Positions 18,894 through 27,310 of a stretch of DNA of 64,000 bases are shown here, piece by piece. Made by a program: the position numbers and the translations under genes. Each line of letters opens with the position of its first letter. Within the stretch, counting starts at the first letter, position 1. Under the pieces are notes generated by a model. The model did not search any database. It was not told the DNA's origin and saw nothing but the letters and a program-made list of their open reading frames with translations. Source of the DNA: Myxococcales bacterium (GTDB taxonomy: Bacteria > Myxococcota_A > Polyangia > Haliangiales > Haliangiaceae); contig JAAEPE010000334.1 in the NCBI GenBank assembly GCA_024222395.1, positions 26,208-90,207 of the forward strand, written 5' to 3'.

Positions 18894-21290
18894 TTATGCG
18901 GCCAAGCGCACTCGCTCCGTTAGCGTCTGCACATCAACAACCAGGCTAATTTTCCCCGTGCTCAAGATCGAGCAACCGGCTAGGCCCTGCATGGTGCCCA
19001 AATACCCAGGCAGGGGTTTGACGACTGTCTGTCTCTGCCCAACGACTTCATCGACAAAGAGCGCCATAGTGAAACCGGCATCTGAGACAATGACCAACAC
19101 ACCTTCTTCCCAGGTCGTGGCGTGAGCTTCAATGCTGTGTAGATTCGACATACGCAGCACGGGAATAAACTCTCCCCGCAGCTCCAGAACTTCGTTGCCA
19201 TCGGTGAGGCTTGAAACAGCCATATCCTCAACAGCGACGGACTCGCGTATCGCGAACAGTGGGATGGTATAGCTATGCAAGCCGACCCTCACCTGCATGC
19301 CTTCGACGATTGCGAGAGTAAGAGGAATACGCAGAGTGAACGTCGTGCCGTAACCGAGTTGGCTACTAATATCGAGTCGCCCACGGAGCTTTTCGATATT
19401 GCGCTTCACGACGTCCATCCCGACGCCACGACCAGAGATATCGGAGAGCTGATCCGCGGTGGAGAAGCCAGGTTCGGTTATGAGTTGATACACCTCATTG
19501 TCCGTGAGGCCGTCGCCGCTATCGACGACTCCCTTATCGATGGCTTTCGCTAGAATGCGTTCCCTGTCGAGCCCCTTCCCGTCATCCGCCAAAACGATCC
19601 AGACCTCTCCAGCTTCATGATGAGCGGAGAGATTGAGTTGTCCTTTTGCCGGTTTGCCTAGAGCGAGTCGTGTATCGGCATCTTCCACACCGTGATCTAC
19701 TGCGTTGCGAAGCAAGTGCACCAACGGGTCGCCAATCGCTTCGACGACGGAACGATCCACTTCGGTTTCCTCGCCCGAGAGAACAAGTTCCACGTCCTTG
19801 GTTTGCTTGCGTGCAACGTCTCGAGCCACTCGTAGCATCTTGCGAAACGTCGGCCGAATCGGGACCATGCGTACCGACATCGTGAGGTCCTGCAAACTGC
19901 GTGTGATGCGATTTAGGTGGAGGGCCGCCTTGTGGAAGTTCTCGAACTCGTGGCCCTCGAGATCCTCATTGTGACTCACCATATTTTCCGCAATGATGAG
20001 TTCGCCTACTAGGTTCATAAGCTCGTCGAGCTTGGTGGTATCCACTCGAATCGACTGTTTTGGCGCCGACTTGCTGCCATCCGTCTTAGCGGTTGCCGAC
20101 GGCACAGGCGCGAGGGGGACAGGCGTCTCTTCAGGCACCAGCGTGATAGTCGGCTCAGGAATCTCGTCCACAACGGCTTCTATGGCGCTCACCTCTTCAG
20201 GTTCGGCGGCCTCAGGTTCGGCGGCCTCCAAAACTGGGCTCGCCATAGGGGGTTCGGCAACTGGGGGAGCCTCTGTGGGCGCCGTTGCAAGAGGCATGTC
20301 TCCAATGTGTTCAAGATCCGAGCGGAGGGCCTTTAGGTTGGGAACGCGCCCCTCCCCACCCTGGCCCAGATCTGCTACTCCGACACGCAGCGCATCCACC
20401 GCTGCGAAAACTGGGTCTAGGTTCGCCGACTCGCCTGTTACGAGCCTTCCTAGCCCCGTCTCGGTGGAATGGCACAGGTCTCCCAGTTCGAAGAATCCCA
20501 GAAAGCCGCAATTGCCTTTGATGGTATGCAGTGCGCGCAGCCCATCGTCGGCGAGTTCCTTCGAAACAAGTCCATCTCGGGCCGCCGCTAGAGAAGCATC
20601 GACTGAGTCCAGCAACTCGAGGCTGTCGGTGACGAATTCGGCGAGCATCTCCGCCTCTTCATCCACATCGCCACCAAGTATGTCGTACTCGTCCGCGTTG
20701 CTGGTATTCCGAGGTGCCTCCGAAGGCACAGGGGCCTCTGTCGGCTGCGCTTCTTCCGCCTCATCGATCGGCTGACCGTCGTCGAGTGGCGCGGTCAAAT
20801 CCAGAGCCGCTAGGGCGCCAACATCCTGCGCAGCGTCATCACCAGACTCGTCGTCTCCTATGGCGCCTTGGTCATCGACACCCCGCGCATCCATCTCTTC
20901 CTGAAGAGCCATTCCCACTGTTTGAGAGAGCTCCTCGATGCACGTATCGGTACCTTCGGAGCCGACCTCCTCAAGAGCACGATTCACACAATCGAGTCCT
21001 CTCAAGAAGACAGAGACATGCGACGGTTGCAGGGTCATTTCCCCCTTCCGAAGCATATCGAGGAGCGATTCAGCGAGGTGGGTGACGTGTACGACGTTGT
21101 TTAGCTCGAGGAAGCCCGCAGTACCCTTCACCGAGTGGAACGCCCTGAATATTAGGTTGAGCGTCTCATCGTCGGCTTCGCAGGTACCGCTCTCCATCTC
21201 GATGAGAATTGCTTCCACCTCACCGATGTTGTCGGCGCTCTCAGCAACGAACTCTTCGATAATCTCAATATTGTCCTCATCGATTGCCAT
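18894..21290 (-). CDS. cheA: Chemotaxis histidine kinase CheA with two Hpt domains
   Basis: Order of domains in 798 residues: Hpt1 (about 8-110, phospho-His52 in FRAFHSVKGTAGF), acidic linker, Hpt2 (about 213-310, His255 in LRALHTIKGNCGF), Pro/Ala/Glu-rich linker, dimerisation helices (about 412-475), HATPase domain (about 480-670, N-box HLLRNAVDHG, G-box SDISGRGVGMD) and a CheW-like P5 domain. No P2 CheY-binding domain and no fused receiver are evident. The frame can be extended to 21356, but this would overlap the upstream response-regulator gene by 62 bp. The ATG at 21290, 4 bp after that stop, is preferred and gives the usual Hpt start. The duplicated Hpt is unusual for a simple chemotaxis kinase. 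Confidence 0.95.
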   Translation of the reverse strand: MAIDEDNIEIIEEFVAESADNIGEVEAILIEMESGTCEADDETLNLIFRAFHSVKGTAGFLELNNVVHVTHLAESLLDMLRKGEMTLQPSHVSVFLRGLDCVNRALEEVGSEGTDTCIEELSQTVGMALQEEMDARGVDDQGAIGDDESGDDAAQDVGALAALDLTAPLDDGQPIDEAEEAQPTEAPVPSEAPRNTSNADEYDILGGDVDEEAEMLAEFVTDSLELLDSVDASLAAARDGLVSKELADDGLRALHTIKGNCGFLGFFELGDLCHSTETGLGRLVTGESANLDPVFAAVDALRVGVADLGQGGEGRVPNLKALRSDLEHIGDMPLATAPTEAPPVAEPPMASPVLEAAEPEAAEPEEVSAIEAVVDEIPEPTITLVPEETPVPLAPVPSATAKTDGSKSAPKQSIRVDTTKLDELMNLVGELIIAENMVSHNEDLEGHEFENFHKAALHLNRITRSLQDLTMSVRMVPIRPTFRKMLRVARDVARKQTKDVELVLSGEETEVDRSVVEAIGDPLVHLLRNAVDHGVEDADTRLALGKPAKGQLNLSAHHEAGEVWIVLADDGKGLDRERILAKAIDKGVVDSGDGLTDNEVYQLITEPGFSTADQLSDISGRGVGMDVVKRNIEKLRGRLDISSQLGYGTTFTLRIPLTLAIVEGMQVRVGLHSYTIPLFAIRESVAVEDMAVSSLTDGNEVLELRGEFIPVLRMSNLHSIEAHATTWEEGVLVIVSDAGFTMALFVDEVVGQRQTVVKPLPGYLGTMQGLAGCSILSTGKISLVVDVQTLTERVRLAA

Positions 21291-21294
21291 CGCC

Positions 21295-22230
21295 CTAGTC
21301 CTCTTGCCCCGATGCGAAATCGCCCGGATAGACTTCGACTCCTGGCTGGTACCCAATCAGCAGAATGTCGTCCGATTCATCCAGGGCAAAGACGTAGCCC
21401 CCGTCCAACCTCTCGTCACTTCCCAGAACGACGTCGCAAGTCGGCAACCCAAATGCGTAGTCAGACTCGCTTCCTAGGAGGTCCGAGCAAAACTCTCCGG
21501 CGAGTGCGTTCACAAGCTCTGTGAGTGCATCGGCTCGGAGTGCCACGGTATTCCCCTGCCCGGGCTTCGCGCTACCGCCATCGAGAAACTGCTCGACTGT
21601 GCCCGCGGGCCCAGCGATCCACAGACGTCCCTGATGGCCATGGGTCAGCGAAAGCGCGGCGTAGTAGAAGACCCCGCCCTGTGCACTGGGTGGGACTTCC
21701 GCAGGCTTGGCCTCCAAGAACGCTGTGAGTTCTAGAGTTGTTGCCAACGAAGAGGCGAGAGCTTCCGCAAACTCGTCCTCCCCTATGGCACCAATGGAAT
21801 CCACGGCTGGTGGCTCTGGCTCTGGCTCTGGCTCCGGCTCTGGCTCTGGCTCCGGCTCCAGAGCGAGATACGGTTCGATGTACGTTCGCAGCGCGTGAAC
21901 TGGGAAAGGCTTGCGAATCACCCCCTCTGCTCCCAACCCTACGAGGCGATTGCGGTCGCGCATACTCGAGCGACTCGTGATCATGACAACGGGAATGCTC
22001 CCGATGTAGCCCTGTTTGTTCAGTTCCTCGAGTAGTTCGAACCCATCCATCTGCGGCATATTGACGTCTGACAAGATGAGCTGGGGTGGGTCCTCGGCAA
22101 TTCTACTGAGCGCCTCAACACCGTTTGCGGCCTCGCGGATAACATCATTGGGAACACCGCTCATAGTCAAGGCCCGCCTCACGACACGCCGCGTCGTCGC
22201 CGAATCATCTACAACCAATACCCGCGTCAT
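21295..22230 (-). CDS. Receiver domain fused to a CheX-like domain
   Basis: The 311-residue protein starts with a CheY-like receiver (residues 1-118) carrying Asp8/Asp9, phospho-acceptor Asp55 (LSDVNMPQMDG) and Lys107. An (EP)8 linker follows at 125-140. The C-terminal 170 residues contain TELVNALAGEFCSDLLG and a following GLPT. This resembles the CheC/CheX phosphatase core, where a Glu-x-x-Asn pair attacks phospho-aspartate; here it would be Glu238 and Asn241. The CheX assignment is inferred from this motif only. The gene overlaps the HDOD stop (ATGA) and precedes cheA by 4 bp. With no separate cheY in the window, it is the likely CheA substrate and might dephosphorylate itself or a partner. 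Confidence 0.8.
   Translation of the reverse strand: MTRVLVVDDSATTRRVVRRALTMSGVPNDVIREAANGVEALSRIAEDPPQLILSDVNMPQMDGFELLEELNKQGYIGSIPVVMITSRSSMRDRNRLVGLGAEGVIRKPFPVHALRTYIEPYLALEPEPEPEPEPEPEPEPPAVDSIGAIGEDEFAEALASSLATTLELTAFLEAKPAEVPPSAQGGVFYYAALSLTHGHQGRLWIAGPAGTVEQFLDGGSAKPGQGNTVALRADALTELVNALAGEFCSDLLGSESDYAFGLPTCDVVLGSDERLDGGYVFALDESDDILLIGYQPGVEVYPGDFASGQED
21811..21858 (-). repeat. In-frame Glu-Pro dipeptide repeat linker
   Basis: Eight consecutive Glu-Pro codon pairs are encoded by a 6-bp microsatellite-like tract (GGCTCT/GGCTCC on the plus strand). The linker is probably rigid and extended, separating the receiver from the CheX-like domain. Confidence 0.95.
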
Positions 22231-23081
22231 GCTGCTTCCTCCTCAAATTCTCCGAGCGCTTCTTCGGCCCGTTCCGCGATGGTGGGCAGTAGCCCTATGA
22301 GTTCGTCTTCTGCTATCGACACCACTTGACTCCATCCTTCATTCAGCCGGTATGCCGTACCTTCAACGGAACCTGCTCCACTTAGACTGCTCGATAGAAA
22401 ATCCCCTAGATGACAGAGCCAAACCAAGGCACCCGCTTCTTCGGCCCGTTCAGGCGCGTGGTGCCAGCGCACTGCTTCTACTAGTTCGTCCGGCAACGAC
22501 CAGGACTTGACAAGGACCGCGCCAACTTCTGCGTGGTCGCAACCAAGCAGAGATCGTTCCACGTCGATGAAGGACTCGTTGTCGTTGTCGCTAGCGTCGA
22601 TGGCGTCTTCAAGCTCCTCTTCGAGTTCTGGCCCCAAGAGGCGCTTCCCAACGTCCAACAAGATACCCGCCGTGTACGCAACGCCCGGTTCTGCAAGCCC
22701 TGTATTGGTCGCCAGCAGCTCGGTGGCCACCGCCGTGCGCAAGCTCTGCAGCCAAAGGCCGCCATCCGCCATCCCGTAGCCCTCGACCTCAGGTACCTTC
22801 ATGCAGCGAGCACCAGCGCGAACCGCGATGCGAGACAGTTCCTGCTCGCCTAGCAGCATCAGTGCCGCCCCCAAGTCGGAAACGCTTCGTCGCGAGTACC
22901 GAGCGGAGTTGGCCAGGCGCAGAACCTCCGCCGCGAACGTCGCGTCGGTACGGAGAACATTTTCAACGTCTATTCGCGTGTGCTCTACCTCGCCGAGAAT
23001 CTCAAGCAGGGCGGCGACGACCTTCGAGGGAGCCACGATCGCACTTCCCAAGCGCTTCACGAGTTGTTCTGCCCGAGTCAT
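22227..23081 (-). CDS. HDOD-domain signalling protein
   Basis: The 284 residues match the HDOD family, a helical HD-like fold that usually lacks full phosphohydrolase metal ligands and acts in signalling. Visible family features are VLRTDATFAAEVLRLANSAR, the helix DLGAALMLLGEQELSRIAVR and, later, CDHAEVGAVLVKSWSLPDELVEAVRWHH. The last of these keeps histidines that in true HD hydrolases help bind metal, so some catalytic ability is not excluded. It overlaps cheD upstream and the receiver-CheX gene downstream, each by 4 bp (ATGA), so all three are co-translated. HDOD proteins are often output or regulatory modules in two-component systems. A role in chemosensory output is inferred. Confidence 0.88.
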   Translation of the reverse strand: MTRAEQLVKRLGSAIVAPSKVVAALLEILGEVEHTRIDVENVLRTDATFAAEVLRLANSARYSRRSVSDLGAALMLLGEQELSRIAVRAGARCMKVPEVEGYGMADGGLWLQSLRTAVATELLATNTGLAEPGVAYTAGILLDVGKRLLGPELEEELEDAIDASDNDNESFIDVERSLLGCDHAEVGAVLVKSWSLPDELVEAVRWHHAPERAEEAGALVWLCHLGDFLSSSLSGAGSVEGTAYRLNEGWSQVVSIAEDELIGLLPTIAERAEEALGEFEEEAA

Positions 23082-23791
23082 AGAGCTATCTCCGGCCGAC
23101 CAGGGCTCGATACCGTGACAATGCCTGTGCCCAAGTCAACGGACATCGTGCGAGGCTGCGAGCCACCGACAGCCTCCCCTTCCACCAGCAAGCCGGCCTT
23201 CCAAATGGCCTTCCTAACGGCCAAGACGTTGCGGCGCCCAATTTCTAGCATCTTGCTAGTACTCAGCATGGAGGCTCCCCCGGCGAGCCGAAAACGCGAG
23301 GTCTGAGGATTTGCCCCGAGTGCCTGCATTGCTCGCACGAGCGCGGGAACCCCGGTATCTGCGAAGGTCGCTGGCCGTTGCGCAGCCCGTGCCTTATCGG
23401 TCTTGCTCTGCGGGAGAAGAACGTGGAGCAGGCCTGCGACCCGGCTGTCTTGGTCGTAGCCGACGACTCCTACGCACGAACCGAGTGCATAGGTAACCAG
23501 CTGCCCCGATGTCGCCAGCACTACTAGATCCGATATGCCCACCACGGTTAGGTCCTGCCGGGCCACGGCGGACTGTGGGGATCGAACACGCTGTACCCTG
23601 CGCGCAGTTTGCCCGGCGTTAGGCTGCGGGCGTTGGGCGACGCGCCCTGTCTGGCCGACCTTGGACCGCGGCCCAGGTCGCTGGGCAATGCGCCCCGTCC
23701 CATCTGCCCCAGGAGCATCCCGACGCGGACGCTCACGCGTCTTGGCAGTCCTCGGACGTCCAGCGTCCAGCATAGTGCGTAGTTTGCTCAC
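23078..23791 (-). CDS. cheD: Chemoreceptor glutamine deamidase CheD with basic N-terminal extension
   Basis: CheD deamidates receptor glutamines and, in CheC-containing systems, is regulated by binding CheC. The conserved domain spans about 80-237, with catalytic Cys106 in TYALGSCVGVV and His123 in GLLHVLLPQS. The first ~78 residues are an added Arg/Pro/Gln-rich extension with the near-repeat TGRIAQRP / TGRVAQRP, probably disordered. The start is a GTG at 23791 with a G-rich stretch upstream. An ATG at 23773 would remove six residues. It is the first gene of the operon. Confidence 0.93.
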   Translation of the reverse strand: MSKLRTMLDAGRPRTAKTRERPRRDAPGADGTGRIAQRPGPRSKVGQTGRVAQRPQPNAGQTARRVQRVRSPQSAVARQDLTVVGISDLVVLATSGQLVTYALGSCVGVVGYDQDSRVAGLLHVLLPQSKTDKARAAQRPATFADTGVPALVRAMQALGANPQTSRFRLAGGASMLSTSKMLEIGRRNVLAVRKAIWKAGLLVEGEAVGGSQPRTMSVDLGTGIVTVSSPGRPEIAL

Positions 23792-23973
23792 ATCGATACT
23801 CGCCCCCCCGAGAGGGGCCCCTGCCTGCGTATCGGCCGAAAACCCGGCCTACTTGATGGGTGTGTGAACAGTGCCCAACAATTTCGAGTGTCTGAGTGTG
23901 CCGATCACTTCGGCCAAGAACTTAAGATTTTGCTCAAGCCTCTCGCGAACACGCCGATCCAACAGCTACCCCC
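23792..23973. promoter_or_regulatory. Divergent intergenic region between the che operon and the FlhG-like gene
   Basis: The 182 bp gap separates cheD (leftward) from the ParA/MinD-family gene (rightward), so it must hold promoters for both directions unless they are read from within neighbours. I recognised no convincing sigma-70, sigma-28 or sigma-54 boxes and no strong palindrome. Confidence 0.5.
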
Positions 23974-24993
23974 ATGTCCCATGCATCGCCCAAAAAACAG
24001 CATTCAACAGTGGGTGCCCGCAGAATCATTGCCGTAGGAGGAGGCAAAGGTGGTGTGGGCAAGAGCGTCCTCTCCGCGAATATCGCGGTCTCCTTCGCCG
24101 AACGCGGCCAAGACGTCGTGCTGATTGACGCAGATCTAGGCATGGCAAACGCACACACTCTCTTCAGCATTGAGAGGCCGGGCAAAGGTCTCGGAGCAGT
24201 GCTTGACAAGGAGGTTGCCAATCTCTCCGAGACTTGCGTCGCAACGGGCGTTCCAAATCTGAGCCTTATCCCTGGCACGTCCGCCTCCCCGGGGACCGCC
24301 AATATCAATCACGGCCAAAAGCAGAAGCTCTTGCGTCAGGTCCGAAATCTCGATGCAGACCTCGTGGTTATCGACTGTGGCGCAGGTGCGGCCTACAATA
24401 CGCTCGATTTCTTCGCCCTTGCCGACACTCGACTCGTTGTGGTCACCCCACAAATCACTTCCATTCAAAATGCCTATGGCTTCTTGAAGGGCGCGGTACA
24501 TCGCATCCTCATCCAGGCGGCGGGCAGCCCTCGGCGCAAGCAACTTGTGTCAGCGGAGCTCTCGAACGCACGGGGAGTGGCCAAACTCCCCGACGCAGTT
24601 GCCCGCATCGCACTGGAGGACCCCGAGCTTGCTGCGGCTCTGCACTCCCAGCTCCAGCACTTTGGGGGGCGAGTCATTGGCAACTACATTTACGAGCCCA
24701 AGGAGGAGCTCATCGTGCAAACCATGGGACGCCTGTGCCGCGATTTCCTTGGCATCCAAGCTACGACCCTAGGAACAATTCCGGCGTCCAAGCACATGCA
24801 TGCATCAGTTAACGCGAGGGTGCCGCTTCTCAATCGGCACGGTAGCGAGCCGCTCGCAGTAATGGTCCGCCAAATCGCAGCACTACTCGCAAACGAAGAC
24901 GTGCAGCATCAGCGCAACGGACGCATCGCCCTTCCCAGGGCGAACCGGGGAGACCTGTCATACGCCGAGGCCGCAGCACCCATGATCCACTAG
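23974..24993 (+). CDS. ParA/MinD-family ATPase, FlhG-like
   Basis: The 339-residue cytoplasmic P-loop ATPase has the deviant Walker A GGGKGGVGKS at about 22-31, a switch I region DADLGMANAH and Walker B VVIDCGAG. The overall pattern, including NVFF-like helices and the GVPNLSLIPGTS stretch, fits FlhG/YlxH (flagellar number control) and related MinD proteins. It is divergent from the chemosensory operon. No flagellar genes are visible, so it could position chemoreceptor arrays, as ParC/PpfA-type ATPases do, rather than flagella. It ends 3 bp from the convergent GT-C-like gene. Confidence 0.85.
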   Translation: MSHASPKKQHSTVGARRIIAVGGGKGGVGKSVLSANIAVSFAERGQDVVLIDADLGMANAHTLFSIERPGKGLGAVLDKEVANLSETCVATGVPNLSLIPGTSASPGTANINHGQKQKLLRQVRNLDADLVVIDCGAGAAYNTLDFFALADTRLVVVTPQITSIQNAYGFLKGAVHRILIQAAGSPRRKQLVSAELSNARGVAKLPDAVARIALEDPELAAALHSQLQHFGGRVIGNYIYEPKEELIVQTMGRLCRDFLGIQATTLGTIPASKHMHASVNARVPLLNRHGSEPLAVMVRQIAALLANEDVQHQRNGRIALPRANRGDLSYAEAAAPMIH

Positions 24994-24996
24994 AGA

Positions 24997-26508
24997 CTAG
25001 GGCATAACCGAAACGACCCATTGGTAGGCTCCATCCGCTGTGGCACCGCCACCGGGGAAGAAGCTATAGGACGCTACGATTGCGACTGTGATGCCCAGCC
25101 CCACAAGTGCTGAGCGCCGCTCCTCCCTGCTCGGGCACGCGCACCAAACCGAGAGGCCACATACCAAGATGAGGTATGGGACCAAGCTAGCGAAGCCTTT
25201 GAGGCCGAGAAGCCAGCCGGCATTGTAGGGAGCCTCCCCGTCGCCGAGAAGCCGGAACACGAGGCCGTAGAGTGGATTTGAGAACTTTTCGGGAAAATGC
25301 GGGAAGAGTGCGTTGGACAACCCGTAGACCACTACACCAACCCCTATGAGGCCGATCACAAAGGCTCGCGCTGCCCACCTGCGCTCGGCCCAGGTTACAG
25401 CGACCGCAATGGGCACAAGGAGGAACGGCAGCATTGCCGTGATGTAGCGGGGGCCAACTTGCCAGCCACCTCGCCAGAAGTTGATACTCGAAACAAAGAG
25501 CAGGTAGATGACCGCGACAGAGAGGGTCACTCCAAGGTGCCACCAGCGTCCACGCCTGGCCATGAGATACCAACCGGGAAGTGCCAAGAGAAGCATGGGG
25601 CAGAAGACGAGAAGCCCGTTGTCGCTGGCAATGGTCGACCCCGTGAACGCTTCGAGCCGAAGCTGGTCCATCCCGAGAAAACCCTGCTGATGGAAGTGGG
25701 CAAACGACTCAGAGGCTTCGTAGCCTGTGCGAAAAGGACCGCCAAAAGCGGCCGCATGATAGTAGAGCAGGAGTACGATCGGAGGTATGGCGCCGCCAAT
25801 GGCGTAGAGTATCCCGATCCGGTTCTCCCGCCTCCGAAGCCCCAGTTGATAGACCAGGTAGATGCCGATGGGAACACCAGCGAAAGCCGCTTGGTAGTCA
25901 ACGAGGGGAGCTGAGCCCGCAAGAAAGCCCGCAGCCCATAGCCAACGACGATGCAGTCGCTCTTCGACCACCCAGGTGCCGACGACATAGGCTGACATGA
26001 TGCAGACCGCAGCCAATTGATGCGCAATGAAGAGTGTCGAGTAGGTCATGGCCATAGAGCCAATCCCGTACGCCAGCAAGATGAGCCGGCGGCTTTGCGG
26101 AGAAGGCGCAAAGCCACGCAGGAACTTCCACATCAAACTCAGGAATAGGAGAGTTGGGACGATTCCGGTCGCAAAGCGAAAGGCCCATGTGAGTTCCGCC
26201 AAACTTGGCTCAGCCCCGGTGAGATCTTTCGCACTCTTGAGGACTGCGTAGGCGGGAACCGCCAGCATCGATGAGCCGGGCGCCTTATTCGAGTAGAGGT
26301 GGCCCTTGCTCGGCGACATATCGACAGTCTTGCCCCAGCGTTCGGCGCCTGTATCGATGGCAAAGGAGCCTTCGTCGACCATCGCCATGGTCAAATAGAT
26401 ACGCGGCAACTCATTGGCACTGTGCATCCCTGGGAAATAGGGAAAACAGTAGAGGTAGGCCATCGCTACTAGGCCACCAAAGAGAAAGCGCTTGGCTCGG
26501 GTCTTCAC
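24997..26508 (-). CDS. Polytopic membrane protein, GT-C glycosyltransferase-like
   Basis: The protein has about 10-12 hydrophobic helices. A large first external loop contains acidic residues and the signature HLYSNKAPGSSMLAVPAY, which is typical of GT39/ArnT-like membrane transferases that use polyprenyl-phosphate sugars. A GTG start at 26508 is chosen because it places the basic KTRAKR just before TM1. The open frame extends to 26628 but that would overlap the divergent GT2 gene. The divergent DPM1-like GT2 next door would make the matching lipid-linked sugar donor. The family call is inferred, and the sugar and acceptor are unknown. Confidence 0.75.
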   Translation of the reverse strand: MKTRAKRFLFGGLVAMAYLYCFPYFPGMHSANELPRIYLTMAMVDEGSFAIDTGAERWGKTVDMSPSKGHLYSNKAPGSSMLAVPAYAVLKSAKDLTGAEPSLAELTWAFRFATGIVPTLLFLSLMWKFLRGFAPSPQSRRLILLAYGIGSMAMTYSTLFIAHQLAAVCIMSAYVVGTWVVEERLHRRWLWAAGFLAGSAPLVDYQAAFAGVPIGIYLVYQLGLRRRENRIGILYAIGGAIPPIVLLLYYHAAAFGGPFRTGYEASESFAHFHQQGFLGMDQLRLEAFTGSTIASDNGLLVFCPMLLLALPGWYLMARRGRWWHLGVTLSVAVIYLLFVSSINFWRGGWQVGPRYITAMLPFLLVPIAVAVTWAERRWAARAFVIGLIGVGVVVYGLSNALFPHFPEKFSNPLYGLVFRLLGDGEAPYNAGWLLGLKGFASLVPYLILVCGLSVWCACPSREERRSALVGLGITVAIVASYSFFPGGGATADGAYQWVVSVMP

Positions 26509-26611
26509 GACGGGGCAAGGATAGCTAGTTCCCACGCCTCTTGCTAACTCATACAATTCGCAAAACGAAAGGATTGAGCATACTTGCCTCGCTGTGCTAC
26601 CAAGGGCGCGC

Positions 26612-27310
26612 ATGCTACTGTCGATCATGATCCCCGCCTATGGCGAAGAGAAGACGATTGGCGAAGTGCTTCGCTTGGTCGCCGCCATCGACACCGAGCA
26701 CCTGGGGTTCGAGAAGGAAATCATCGTCTGTGACGACGGATCCAAGGATGCGACGGTTGTCGAGGTAGAGAAGGCAATCGCCAGCGACCCACGCATTCGC
26801 CTGGTCAAGCACCCGGTCAATCGGGGCAAGGGAGCCGCAATTCGCACGGCGCTAGCCGAGGCAAAGGGCGACTACTGCCTAGTGCAGGATGCGGACCTGG
26901 AATACGACGTGGACGACTACCCCGCTCTCCTCGGCGAGGTGAAGAAGGGAGCGGAAGTGGTCTACGGATCGCGCTTCCTTCAGAAGCGCTGGCCAGAGGG
27001 CATGCAGCTTCCCAACTTCGTAGCCAACCACCTACTCACGACAACGGCGAATCTACTCTACGGTCTCGACATTACCGATGAGGCGACATGCTTCAAGGTC
27101 TTCAAGACCGACATTCTGCGCTCGCTCAATCTCGAGTGTGAGGGCTTCGAATTCTGCCCCGAGGTCACTGCCAAGATCGGCAAGCGCAGGATCAAGATTC
27201 ACGAAGTACCGATTCGCTACACCGCTCGCGATTTGTCTGACGGCAAGAAGATTCACTGGACGGACGGCTTTGAGGCGATTTGGGAGTTGATTCGCCAGAA
27301 GAGGAAGTAG
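26612..27310 (+). CDS. Family 2 glycosyltransferase, DPM1-like
   Basis: This GT-A fold enzyme of about 232 residues resembles polyprenyl-phosphate mannose/glucose synthases. It shows the N-terminal [17 protein letters not shown], nucleotide-binding [21 protein letters not shown], the metal-binding QDADLEYD and YGSRFL. It has no C-terminal membrane helices, as in soluble DPM1. The ATG at 26612, preceded by AAGGG, is preferred over a GTG at 26594. The stop overlaps the GTG start of the sulfatase-fold gene by one base (TAGTG), so they form an operon. It probably transfers a sugar from a nucleotide to a polyprenyl phosphate for use outside the membrane. Confidence 0.92.
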   Translation: MLLSIMIPAYGEEKTIGEVLRLVAAIDTEHLGFEKEIIVCDDGSKDATVVEVEKAIASDPRIRLVKHPVNRGKGAAIRTALAEAKGDYCLVQDADLEYDVDDYPALLGEVKKGAEVVYGSRFLQKRWPEGMQLPNFVANHLLTTTANLLYGLDITDEATCFKVFKTDILRSLNLECEGFEFCPEVTAKIGKRRIKIHEVPIRYTARDLSDGKKIHWTDGFEAIWELIRQKRK

